The notes beneath the pieces are model-generated. The model searched no databases and was not told the DNA's origin. It saw only the letters and a program-made list of their open reading frames with translations. A stretch of 64,000 nt of DNA from the NCBI GenBank assembly GCA_902494555.1, contig CABUTR010000005.1, forward strand, positions 25,341-89,340. Reading direction: 5' to 3'. Both the position numbers and the translations under genes were made by a program. Numbering within the stretch: position 1 is the stretch's first letter; each line of letters opens with the position of its first letter. The stretch comes from an uncultured Collinsella sp. GTDB lineage: Bacteria; Actinomycetota; Coriobacteriia; Coriobacteriales; Coriobacteriaceae. This document shows positions 16,690-24,584 of this stretch, piece by piece.

Positions 16690-19170
16690 CTATAGATAAC
16701 GACCGGTAATGCTCTTGGAGCAAGCAGCGATATCCACCGGCGTACCGGCGCAGACGATTTGCCCGCCGCCGTCACCACCGCCCGGGCCCATGTCGATCAC
16801 GTAATCGGCGTTACGGATAAGGTCGAGGTCATGCTCGATCACGACAACTGTGGCGCCCTTGGCAACGAGGCCGTCAAACACACTCAGCAACACCTGAACA
16901 TCGAGCGGATGCAGGCCGATCGTGGGCTCATCGAATACGAATACGGCATCGTCCTGCACGCGGCCCATCTCGCTCGCGAGCTTAAGGCGCTGCGCCTCGC
17001 CGCCCGAAAGCGCCGGCGTGGGCTCACCGAGCGTGAGATAACCCAAGCCCAGGTCGTGCAGGGTCTGTAAGCGCGCCTGAACTTTCTTGAGCCCCACCGT
17101 GGCGTCGAGCGCCTCGTCAACACTCATGTCCATGAGCTGCGGCAACGTAAGCAGACTCCCGTCCTTGCCCTCGCGATGGATATGCGAAGCCGCGTCTGCA
17201 TAACGCGAGCCGCGACATGCCGGGCAGACGATCTCGACATCAGGCAAAAACTGCACGTCGAGCGATATCGAGCCCGTGCCATCGCACGTAGGGCAGCGCA
17301 GAGTGCCAGTGTTGTAGCTAAAGGCGCCCGCCTTGTAGCCGGCTGCCTTGGCCTCGGGCGTACGGGCGAAGGCGCAACGCAGCTCGTCATGGATGTCGGC
17401 ATAAGTTGCCACCGTCGAGCGTACGTTGGCGCCGATAGGCGTAGCGTCAATCAGGTTTGCACGGGCAATGCCCTCGGCATCGACCCAACGCACGTGCCCC
17501 GGCAGGCGCTCGCCGGCTGCCTGCGCCTTAAGCGCCGGGATGAGCGTCTCGAGTACCAATGTCGTCTTACCCGAACCCGAAACGCCCGTCACCGCGACCA
17601 AGCGACCGCGCGGGATATCGACTTCGAGCGGCTTGACGGTATGAATGGTATCGGTCGCCATGCGGATATGGCCCTGGTCGAACATTTCGTCGTCAGCCAC
17701 CTGCGGCCGCAAGCGCTTGGACTCTGCGCGCAAAAACGGCGCGATGCGGCTGCCCTGCGATTGTTCGACCTCGTCCACCGTACCTGCAGCGATAACATTA
17801 CCGCCGCCTGCTCCGGCAACGGGGCCCATCTCGACCAGATAGTCAGCTTCCGCTAGAACGCGCGTATCGTGATCAACAACAACCACGGTGTTGCCGTCAT
17901 CCACCAGATCGCGCATTACGCCCACCAAGCCGTCGACATTGGCAGGATGCAAGCCAATCGAGGGCTCGTCCAGCACATACAGCACGCCCGTCGATCGGTT
18001 GCGCACCACGCGGGCGAGCTGCACACGCTGGCGCTCACCCGTGGAGAGCGTAGCACCGGCGCGGTCGAGCGAGAGGTAATCGAGCCCCAGGTCGACCAAG
18101 CGACGAGCCGTGCTCAAAAACGAATCGCAGATATCCGCTGCCATGGGCCGCATTTCGGTCGGCAAGGATGCGGGTACGCCGTGCACCCACTCAATCGCCT
18201 CACCCAACGTCATGGCCGCCGCCTGCGCCAGATTGATACCGCGCACCTGGGGCTGACGCGCAGCCTCGGAGAGGCGCGTGCCGCCGCAATCGCGGCATGG
18301 GCCCTCGCGCAAAAAGCGTGCAACGCGCTTGAGGCCCTTATCGTCCTTAACCTTGGCGAGCGCATTCTCGACCGTATAGACGGCATTGTAATAGGTGAAG
18401 TCGAGCGGCGTGGCGCCCTCGCCGTTTTTGGGAACGTAGAGAATGTGCTTCTTAACCGCCGGACCGTGGAACACAATGTCGCGCTCTTGAGGCGTGAGCT
18501 GGTTAAACGGCACGTCGGTGCGCACGCCCATCTCGCCGGCCACCTGCTTCATCAGGTCCCACATGAGCGTACCCCAGGGAAGCACCGCACCCTCGTTGAT
18601 AGTCTTCGACTCGTCGGGCACCAGGCTCGCCTCGTCCACCTCGCGCATAACGCCCGTGCCGCCGCAGGTAGGGCACGCACCGCCGCTGTTGAAGGCAAGG
18701 TCCTCGGCACTTGGCGCATAGAACTCGCGGCCGCATGCGGGGCATGCGAGCGACAGGCCTGCAGCCACATTAAGGCTCGGCTCCACACGCGCCCCGCAGT
18801 GCGGGCACACGTGATGGGCGCAGCGGCTAAAGAGCAGACGCAGGCTGTTGTTGAGCTCGGTCATGGTGCCAAAGGTCGAGCGTACGCCTGGCACACTAGG
18901 GCGCTGATGCAACGCGAGCGCCGCCGGCACGTGCAGCACTTCATCCACCTGAGCGTGCTCGGCCTGGGTGAGCCGTCGGCGGGTATAGGTGCTGAGCGCC
19001 TCCAGGTAACGGCGCGAGCCCTCGGCATAAAGAACTCCCAGCGCCAGCGAGCTCTTGCCCGACCCCGACACGCCGGCAATACCCACGAGCTTTCCCAGCG
19101 GAATATCGATATTGATGTCCTTAAGGTTGTGTACGCGCGCGCCACGCACCTCGATAACCTGCGGGCTCAT
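16690..19170 (-). CDS. UvrA paralogue (short, class II-like excision ABC ATPase)
   Basis: An 826-residue double-ABC ATPase of the UvrA family, about 110 residues shorter than standard UvrA. Both Walker A motifs are present (GVSGSGKS at residues 33-40 and a second GVSGSGKT in the C-terminal half), as are the zinc modules CPHCG...CPACG and CPTCDGTG...CPACRGSRY. The N-terminal signature is LSTGERQR rather than LSGGE; the C-terminal one is LSGGEAQR. Short UvrA paralogues are linked to DNA damage or drug tolerance rather than core excision repair. The start at 19170 is chosen by domain alignment; its ribosome site is weak. It follows the ATPase gene by 25 bp on the same strand. Confidence 0.88.
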   Translation of the reverse strand: MSPQVIEVRGARVHNLKDINIDIPLGKLVGIAGVSGSGKSSLALGVLYAEGSRRYLEALSTYTRRRLTQAEHAQVDEVLHVPAALALHQRPSVPGVRSTFGTMTELNNSLRLLFSRCAHHVCPHCGARVEPSLNVAAGLSLACPACGREFYAPSAEDLAFNSGGACPTCGGTGVMREVDEASLVPDESKTINEGAVLPWGTLMWDLMKQVAGEMGVRTDVPFNQLTPQERDIVFHGPAVKKHILYVPKNGEGATPLDFTYYNAVYTVENALAKVKDDKGLKRVARFLREGPCRDCGGTRLSEAARQPQVRGINLAQAAAMTLGEAIEWVHGVPASLPTEMRPMAADICDSFLSTARRLVDLGLDYLSLDRAGATLSTGERQRVQLARVVRNRSTGVLYVLDEPSIGLHPANVDGLVGVMRDLVDDGNTVVVVDHDTRVLAEADYLVEMGPVAGAGGGNVIAAGTVDEVEQSQGSRIAPFLRAESKRLRPQVADDEMFDQGHIRMATDTIHTVKPLEVDIPRGRLVAVTGVSGSGKTTLVLETLIPALKAQAAGERLPGHVRWVDAEGIARANLIDATPIGANVRSTVATYADIHDELRCAFARTPEAKAAGYKAGAFSYNTGTLRCPTCDGTGSISLDVQFLPDVEIVCPACRGSRYADAASHIHREGKDGSLLTLPQLMDMSVDEALDATVGLKKVQARLQTLHDLGLGYLTLGEPTPALSGGEAQRLKLASEMGRVQDDAVFVFDEPTIGLHPLDVQVLLSVFDGLVAKGATVVVIEHDLDLIRNADYVIDMGPGGGDGGGQIVCAGTPVDIAACSKSITGRYL

Positions 19171-19195
19171 CTTCTGTTCCGTCACCTTTATCACC

Positions 19196-20314
19196 CTACT
19201 CGTGCCATAAAACGCGGTCGCGGATGTAGCTGCCCAGCATGGGCACGGTAAACCGGACAAGGCCGTATCCGGCGGCCTCGATGACGCGCTCGCGAATTAG
19301 GCTTGCGCGATATTTACTCGCCCAGCTCTGGGTGCGATCGCAGCGCTCAATGATATCCGCCATGCGCGTCTGCTCACCCTCGTCAGCAGCCATGGCCTCG
19401 ATAAAGAGGCGTTGCGGACTGCGCAATCCATAATACAGGGGCGCGTCGACCGCTTCGTAGAACTCGGAGACGGCATCCGCATGGCCATCCTCGACATCGC
19501 ACCTTTCGATGACCCGCGAGCCACGCCGGACAGCAGAGCGCCACATGTAATATCCCACCAGCTGGACCATGTAGGGATGCCCCATACTCTTGCGCGCCGC
19601 AAGGTCCGCCGTCTCCGCATCAACGTAAAGACCGGCGTCCTTGACCGTCTGGACATATGAATCGCGCACCTTGGGCAAAGAAATCGCCCCCAGCGTACGC
19701 TGCTGAGCACGGCGCAAAAACGTCACGCTCGGCTCTTCGAGCAGATCGTCAACCATACTGGGCAAGCCGGCAAAAACCAGCGCAAGACCGCGCTGGTCGC
19801 TATCGGGCAAGCCCGTAGCATCCTGATCTCCGAGCACCTGCTGATAGAGAACGGCAAGAGCCGCCAGCTCCTCGATTGACGCAGATTGCGCCTCGTCAAT
19901 CGCAAACAGGATGCCCTTGCCTGGACCGAGCTTCTTGAGGCGCTCGTTGACCAGCCCTTGCAACGTCTCGCCCTTTGCTCGCGCCGCCTCGACCGACATC
20001 CGACCAAACGACGGCCCGAACTCCATTGACGTCACAACGGGTTTATTCGAGCGAAGCGCGTCGGCCAGGCGATCGCACAAGCCAAGCGAAGCAGAATCGG
20101 AGACAACCGCCCATCCGCGCTCTTTGGCTAGACGTTGCAGCTCCCGCAGGAGAACCGTCTTGCCGCAGCCGCGGTTTCCCGTAATGAGCATGAGCCTGCC
20201 CGGCGCTCCGGCGCCGTTATCGAGCCCTTCCTCGAAATCTTCGACGACCGACTCGCGACCGATGAGCATCGGGGGCCGCTTGCCTGCCGTCGGCTTAAAG
20301 GGATTTGGATTCAT
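19196..20314 (-). CDS. AAA-type ATPase, paralogue of the 15549 gene
   Basis: A 372-residue P-loop ATPase. Walker A GNRGCGKT is at residues 46-53, Walker B ILFAIDEAQS around 135-144, and the shared segment AGLPSMVDDLL...FLRRAQQRTLGAI matches its paralogue. The C-terminus is a predicted winged helix (MADIIERCDRTQSWASKYR). Start ATG 20314 has GAGGAGG upstream. It leads a two-gene unit with the UvrA-like gene. The partner of the ATPase, and whether it senses DNA damage, are unknown. Confidence 0.82.
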   Translation of the reverse strand: MNPNPFKPTAGKRPPMLIGRESVVEDFEEGLDNGAGAPGRLMLITGNRGCGKTVLLRELQRLAKERGWAVVSDSASLGLCDRLADALRSNKPVVTSMEFGPSFGRMSVEAARAKGETLQGLVNERLKKLGPGKGILFAIDEAQSASIEELAALAVLYQQVLGDQDATGLPDSDQRGLALVFAGLPSMVDDLLEEPSVTFLRRAQQRTLGAISLPKVRDSYVQTVKDAGLYVDAETADLAARKSMGHPYMVQLVGYYMWRSAVRRGSRVIERCDVEDGHADAVSEFYEAVDAPLYYGLRSPQRLFIEAMAADEGEQTRMADIIERCDRTQSWASKYRASLIRERVIEAAGYGLVRFTVPMLGSYIRDRVLWHE

Positions 20315-20349
20315 GCCGGCCTCCTCGGATTGGCAAACCCTGATAATAG

Positions 20350-20378
20350 TTATACCAACTTATACCAAGTTATACCAA
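20350..20378 (-). promoter_or_regulatory. Three direct repeats in ATPase-UvrA promoter region
   Basis: TTATACCAA occurs at 20350-20358, 20360-20368 and 20370-20378, a strict 10-bp period (one helical turn). Read on the minus strand it is TTGGTATAA three times, which supplies possible -35-like TTGGTA and -10-like TATAAC strings ahead of the ATPase start. This suggests a promoter with a cooperative operator. Confidence 0.55.
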
Positions 20379-20384
20379 TAGCAT

Positions 20385-20411
20385 GTGACAAAGGGACTGC
20401 CCCTTTGTCAC
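20385..20411. repeat. Palindromic repeat family A overlapping the GTPase stop
   Basis: GTGACAAAGGG (20385-20395) / CCCTTTGTCAC (20401-20411), perfect 11-bp arms with ACTGC centre. The stop codon of the TetM-like gene (20408-20410, minus strand) is the TGA of GTGAC, the same arrangement as at trmL. Confidence 0.9.
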
Positions 20412-22411
20412 CTATGGCCGAAAAACTCGGCGTCTGCTGCTCGCCAGGGGCGGAAGGTGGCGGGATCGACCTTTACGTGGGCTGCGGCGGGTACGTCGTA
20501 CCATTTGACCGTGTAGCCGGCGCCGTGGGCGCAAAAAACCGAGTCGGGCGTGTTGGGCAGATCGGCCTCGGGCTCATAGGCGGCCGCCTCGATGACGCGC
20601 TCGGCATCATGACAGGCCGCATAACCGGCGAACTCCAGGTACAGATGCCCGCGACCGCTCGTGTAGGCAGCCACCTCCAGCGCATAATCCTGCACCTCGG
20701 ATGCCGGCACGCGACCCACAAGCTTCGCCCGGTCGCCCGCCATCGTCGGCGGCTCGTACTCGGCACCCATGCGCGTGGCATCCGAGAGCGCCCGGCCCAC
20801 GCACTCCCCCGGCACCTCGAGCTCAAAGTGGTACCACGGCTCCAGCAGCACGGCTGCGCCGGCCTCGCGCGCCTGCATCAAACCCTGGCGAATCGCGCGG
20901 TACGTGGCCTGGCGAAAATCGCCGCCCTCGGTGTGTTTGGCATGCGCGCGGCCGCCCGTGAGCGTAATGCGCACATCGGTGATGGGCGAGCCGGTCAGCA
21001 CGCCCAGGTGATCGCGCTCCATGGCGTTAGTGAGTGCCAGACGTTGCCAGTTAAGATCGAGCTCGTCGGTCGAGGTCACGGTGCCAAATTGCACGCCCGA
21101 ACCCGCTGGCAACGGCTCCAGGCGCAGATGTACCTCGGCATAGTGGCGCAGCGGCTCAAAGTGGCCCACGCCCTCGACCGGCTGCGAAATAGTCTCCTTA
21201 TAGAGAATGCCGCCGGGCTCAAACGCAATCGAAAGGCCAAAGCGATCGGCCAACACCCGCTGCACGACCTCGAGTTGCACGGCGCCCATCAGCTGCAGGT
21301 GAATCTGCTCCAGATGAGTATTCCAGCTTACGCCGAGCATGGGATCTTCGTCCGCCAGCTCAGTCAGCGCTTTGAACACCGCGTGGACATCGTGTTCGCC
21401 CGGAAGCACCGTATAGGTGAGGACCGGCGCAATGACGGGCGCATCGCCCGCGGGTTCCGCGCCCAAGGCGTCCCCCGGGCGAACGTGCGCAAGACCCGTC
21501 ACGGCACAAATACCGCCAGCAGCAACTTCTTGGGCAAGCTCATACTTCTCGCCGTTATAGATGCGTACCTGATCGACCTTCTGTTCCCATGCCTCGGCAC
21601 CGGAACGTCCGTCAATCATCTGCTTGGCGTGCAGCGTGCCACCGGTCACTTTAACCCAAGCCAAACGCTCGCCGCGATCTCCGCGGCTGACACGATAGAC
21701 GCGCGCGGCAAACTCCGGGGACCACGCCTGCTCACGCATCAGCGCGCATATACCATCCAACAGCTCGTCCACGCCTTGGTCCTTGAGCGCCGAGCCGACA
21801 AAGCAGGGAAAAAGCTTGCGCTCGGCAACCATGCGCGACAGCGTTGCGACAGAAAGCTCGCCCGCTTCAAGAAACTCCTCGAGTGCTGCCTCGTCCAACG
21901 CAGCAGCATCCTCCTGAACGGCACCGCCCGCCAGCAGTTCGTTGGCATCTAGGCAGCCTTCGGAAAGACGTTGCCCAAGTTGTGCCAGCAAAACATCGCG
22001 GCCGGGATTCTCCAAATCGATTTTGTTGATAAAGATGAACGTCGGGATGTCATAGCGCGCAAGCAGGCGCCACAGGGTTTCGGTGTGCCCCTGCACGCCA
22101 TCGTTGGCGCCCACAACCAAAATCGCATAGTCGAGCGCGCGCAGCGTGCGCTCTGCCTCGGCAGAAAAATCGACATGCCCTGGTGCATCCACGAGCATGA
22201 CGTGGGTATCGCCGTGGTCGAGCACGGCCTGCGACGAGAAAATCGTGATGCCGCGCTCACGCTCGATCGCGTTGGTGTCCAGGTACGAATCGCCATCGTC
22301 CACGCGGCCGCGCTTGCGAATGCGACCCGCGTTGAACAGCATGGCCTCGGCCAGCGTGGTCTTGCCGGCATCGACATGCGCCAAGATTCCAACGACCGCT
22401 TGCTTCGACAT
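20408..22411 (-). CDS. TetM/TetO-like ribosomal-protection-type translational GTPase
   Basis: A 667-residue elongation-factor-G-like GTPase. G1 is AHVDAGKTT (residues 11-19), then ERERGITI, G3 DAPGHVDF and G4 NKID, and EF-G-like domains follow (YKETISQPVEGVGHFEPLRHYAEV in domain IV). The AHVDAGKTT form and the length resemble TetM/TetW proteins, which remove tetracycline from the ribosome. Chromosomal relatives of this kind occur without proven resistance, so I do not claim it. Start ATG 22411 has AGGAGAG; the 23-residue upstream extension is unlikely. Confidence 0.82.
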   Translation of the reverse strand: MSKQAVVGILAHVDAGKTTLAEAMLFNAGRIRKRGRVDDGDSYLDTNAIERERGITIFSSQAVLDHGDTHVMLVDAPGHVDFSAEAERTLRALDYAILVVGANDGVQGHTETLWRLLARYDIPTFIFINKIDLENPGRDVLLAQLGQRLSEGCLDANELLAGGAVQEDAAALDEAALEEFLEAGELSVATLSRMVAERKLFPCFVGSALKDQGVDELLDGICALMREQAWSPEFAARVYRVSRGDRGERLAWVKVTGGTLHAKQMIDGRSGAEAWEQKVDQVRIYNGEKYELAQEVAAGGICAVTGLAHVRPGDALGAEPAGDAPVIAPVLTYTVLPGEHDVHAVFKALTELADEDPMLGVSWNTHLEQIHLQLMGAVQLEVVQRVLADRFGLSIAFEPGGILYKETISQPVEGVGHFEPLRHYAEVHLRLEPLPAGSGVQFGTVTSTDELDLNWQRLALTNAMERDHLGVLTGSPITDVRITLTGGRAHAKHTEGGDFRQATYRAIRQGLMQAREAGAAVLLEPWYHFELEVPGECVGRALSDATRMGAEYEPPTMAGDRAKLVGRVPASEVQDYALEVAAYTSGRGHLYLEFAGYAACHDAERVIEAAAYEPEADLPNTPDSVFCAHGAGYTVKWYDVPAAAHVKVDPATFRPWRAADAEFFGHR

Positions 22412-22475
22412 GACTCTCCTCTTATTGCAAGCCCATCGCACACGGCAATGGGCATCCTCGTTCCACACTGGATGA

Positions 22476-22685
22476 TACAATTTACGGGCCGGCGGGCGAA
22501 GCGGGCCCTATCCCCCGACCGAGCTCATCGCCCTGCGTTGCCGCGCGGCGATTTTCGTAGGTTCGCGCCTTGCGAAAGCCGGCACCTCCCCTTTTTGCCC
22601 GCCCGGACTCATCTGGGCGGTGACAACGCGAGCCCCACAACGACGCGTTTTACCAAAAATGGCCCCACTCGGGGCCATTTTTTAT
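22476..22685 (+). ncRNA. Candidate small RNA with own promoter and terminator
   Basis: No protein frame of note fills 22412-22716. On the plus strand an extended -10-like GATGATACAAT (TACAAT at 22476-22481) is followed by about 190 bases rich in hairpins, including TTCGC-GCCTT-GCGAA and CCGCCC/GGGCGG, and then an intrinsic terminator (22655-22684). No -35 box is convincing. The terminator could instead serve only the GNAT gene on the other strand. I do not match it to SRP, 6S or tmRNA. Confidence 0.35.
22655..22684. terminator. Bidirectional intrinsic terminator
   Basis: AAAAATGGCCCC (22655-22666) / GGGGCCATTTTT (22671-22682), perfect 12-bp stem with a 4-base loop and T-rich flanks on both strands. 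It fits termination of the GNAT gene on the minus strand and of any plus-strand RNA from 22480. Confidence 0.88.
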
Positions 22686-22716
22686 TTGAGCTGGGTGATG
22701 ATACGTGCCTTGGCTC

Positions 22717-23205
22717 CTACGCCTCGCGCAGCCAATCAAACGCGACACGCGGCGTACCGTCCGACACATATACGATACCGGCGCGCTTAAACCCGTCCTT
22801 GGCGATGGCGCCCTGCATGGGCAGATTGTCTTGGTGCGTGTCGATACGCAGATGGTCGGTGCGTTCCTTGGCAAAGGCAAACATCGCAGCAGCGACGCCA
22901 TGCGTGGTGCCGTCCGACGCCACGCGATGCAGCACATGGTATGGAGCGACGCTGCGCCAGGCGCCATCCTCGATGACGTCATAGCACTCGTCCGGACCCG
23001 GTAAAAAGGCAAACGTCGCCACCACGCGACCGTCGACTTCGCACACATAGCTGCCACCGGCGGCGATATCGGCAGCCACCTGCTCGACCGAAGGCATGCC
23101 CTCGGGCCACTGCGTGGCGTTGCCATGCGCGCGCATAAAGGCGCGGGCCGCGTCATAGATAGCCATGACGGCGGGAATGTCGGTATCGAGGGTTTTTCTG
23201 ATCAT
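22717..23205 (-). CDS. GNAT-family N-acetyltransferase
   Basis: A 162-residue acetyltransferase. The N-terminal MIRKTLDTDIPAVMAIYDAAR is typical of the fold, and the C-terminal part contains RIDTHQDNLPMQGAIAKDGFKRAGI, which is the helix and strand following acetyl-CoA binding in this group. The acetyl-CoA loop (HRVASDGTTHGVAAAM) is a loose version of the usual motif. A GTG at 23208 precedes the ATG at 23205, and either may serve. Substrate unknown. Confidence 0.87.
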   Translation of the reverse strand: MIRKTLDTDIPAVMAIYDAARAFMRAHGNATQWPEGMPSVEQVAADIAAGGSYVCEVDGRVVATFAFLPGPDECYDVIEDGAWRSVAPYHVLHRVASDGTTHGVAAAMFAFAKERTDHLRIDTHQDNLPMQGAIAKDGFKRAGIVYVSDGTPRVAFDWLREA

Positions 23206-23226
23206 CACGCGGCGACCTCACGTTTA

Positions 23227-23258
23227 TTGGTATCACTTTGATTGAGCAATGATACCAA
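23227..23258. promoter_or_regulatory. Inverted repeat between divergent GNAT and zinc-ribbon genes
   Basis: TTGGTATCA (23227-23235) and TGATACCAA (23250-23258) are perfect 9-bp arms 14 bases apart, located between two divergent starts. Probably an operator or overlapping promoter; the regulator is unknown. Confidence 0.5.
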
Positions 23259-23282
23259 CGTTTGGAAAGGGGCGCGAAGCAG

Positions 23283-23579
23283 ATGGGAAGCAAAAAGCGA
23301 GCCGCCTGGTCAAAGGCCAAAAGCGAGTTTTTGGGCGCTGCCACCGGCGGCGATATGAGCGACCTGTTTGCACGCGAGGATGAACGCCGCGACGCTCTGG
23401 ACGCCGAACGCGAGGAAGCCTGGCGCTACAAGTCGTGCGAGCGCAAAAACCGTTACGACACGCGCGCCGAGGCCGAGGCAGTTATGGCCGACTGCGAAAA
23501 CCGCGGGCGGCGTGGTTTGGCCTGCTACAAATGCGAATACTGCGGCGGGTGGCACCTGACGTCACACCCTTGGAAATAG
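23283..23579 (+). CDS. Small zinc-ribbon protein
   Basis: A 98-residue basic, charged protein. The C-terminal CYKCEYCGGWHLTS motif is a two-CXXC zinc-binding knuckle with a WHLT tail, a form common in small proteins of bacteria and phages. The N-terminal half is helical and highly charged (AREDERRDALDAEREEAWR). I prefer the ATG at 23283 to the TTG at 23262. The function is unknown; nucleic-acid binding is plausible. Confidence 0.7.
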   Translation: MGSKKRAAWSKAKSEFLGAATGGDMSDLFAREDERRDALDAEREEAWRYKSCERKNRYDTRAEAEAVMADCENRGRRGLACYKCEYCGGWHLTSHPWK

Positions 23580-23627
23580 GGGCCGCATCGGCACGGCACC
23601 AGCGAAGCGCCAGCCATCGTGCGCAAG

Positions 23628-24332
23628 CTACGGACGCGGCGGCACCAAAACATCGTAACGAACGGCCTTGCCCGCAAGCTGATAGCTCGGCTTAACGCCG
23701 GCAAGCAGCGGCCCCTTCACCGGTCGCTTGATAACGACCTTGCGCGGCCGCACCGCAAGCGCAGCTTCGACCAGCGTCTCCTCGTCGGCGCACGGCTGCT
23801 CCAGATGGTGCAAGAGCTGAAACTTCTTTTTCACCGCCGCGCTCTTGGTGCGCTCGGGAAACATGGGATCCAGATACACCACGTCGGGAGCCGCGAGCTC
23901 ACCCTGCTCGATCAGCTCGGCTGTATGACGAAGGCCGGCAATGCTGTCCTCGCCCGCATGTAAGCGCATGCGCGCCACGGCGGCCGCAAGCGCCGGATCG
24001 TCTGCCGCGCGATCCAAGGCATCCTTGAGAAGCGCCGCGATCACGCAATCCTGCTCATACAGATCGACGGTAAAGCCCGCGGCAGCCAACAGCAGCGAAT
24101 CCTCTCCAAAGCCTGCCGTGGCATCAATCGCCCATGGTTGTTCGATGCCTTTTGTACGCGCAGCCTTCACCAGCAGCTCCTGCTGCAGGCGGCCCTGCTT
24201 GAGCCGTGGCAGCATGCGGCTAAAATCGGCGCGCAACTCCATCGTACCGTCGGTGAGCGTGAGGCCCTCGGACTTCCCGGTCAGCTCAAGCCCCGCTGCC
24301 CGAGCAACAGAAAAGGGATCGACGACGCCCAT
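23628..24332 (-). CDS. rsmJ: 16S rRNA (guanine(1516)-N(2))-methyltransferase
   Basis: A 234-residue SAM-dependent methyltransferase of the RsmJ (YhiQ) family. Diagnostic strings are DATAGFGEDSLLLAAAGF for SAM binding and VVYLDPMFPERTKSA for the catalytic DPMFP-type loop, then VIKRPVKGPLL. AAGGAG is 5 bp from the ATG at 24332; a GTG at 24338 is too close to it. It modifies small-subunit rRNA in the cytoplasm. It converges with the zinc-ribbon gene. Confidence 0.9.
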   Translation of the reverse strand: MGVVDPFSVARAAGLELTGKSEGLTLTDGTMELRADFSRMLPRLKQGRLQQELLVKAARTKGIEQPWAIDATAGFGEDSLLLAAAGFTVDLYEQDCVIAALLKDALDRAADDPALAAAVARMRLHAGEDSIAGLRHTAELIEQGELAAPDVVYLDPMFPERTKSAAVKKKFQLLHHLEQPCADEETLVEAALAVRPRKVVIKRPVKGPLLAGVKPSYQLAGKAVRYDVLVPPRP

Positions 24333-24584
24333 GGACACTCCTTAACAAGCAAAACGAATACGTGAGCGCCGTTTATGTCGGCACCCAACTGTCCGCTATT
24401 GTCCCACATGCGACATGGCCCACCGCCCATCGCAGAATACGGGCATCTATTTAGTGGTAAAGCACCAAATCCCGTCAGGTATTGCCCTCCACCTCAACCC
24501 TCCGTTTACCCGCCGCTTCGCGACTATTCCATACTTGCCCGTCCATATCATTAAAGGACTGAACATTCGTCGTGAGGAATGCAA

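Noticed and set aside
17869..19251. 460-residue plus-strand frame opposite the UvrA-like gene
   Set aside because: Antisense shadow of a high-GC gene; no recognisable domain.
24415..24584. Coding frame before the lipoprotein gene
   Set aside because: Proline- and arginine-rich translation with no ribosome site; the region is a divergent promoter area between rsmJ and the lipoprotein gene, with nothing clear in it.
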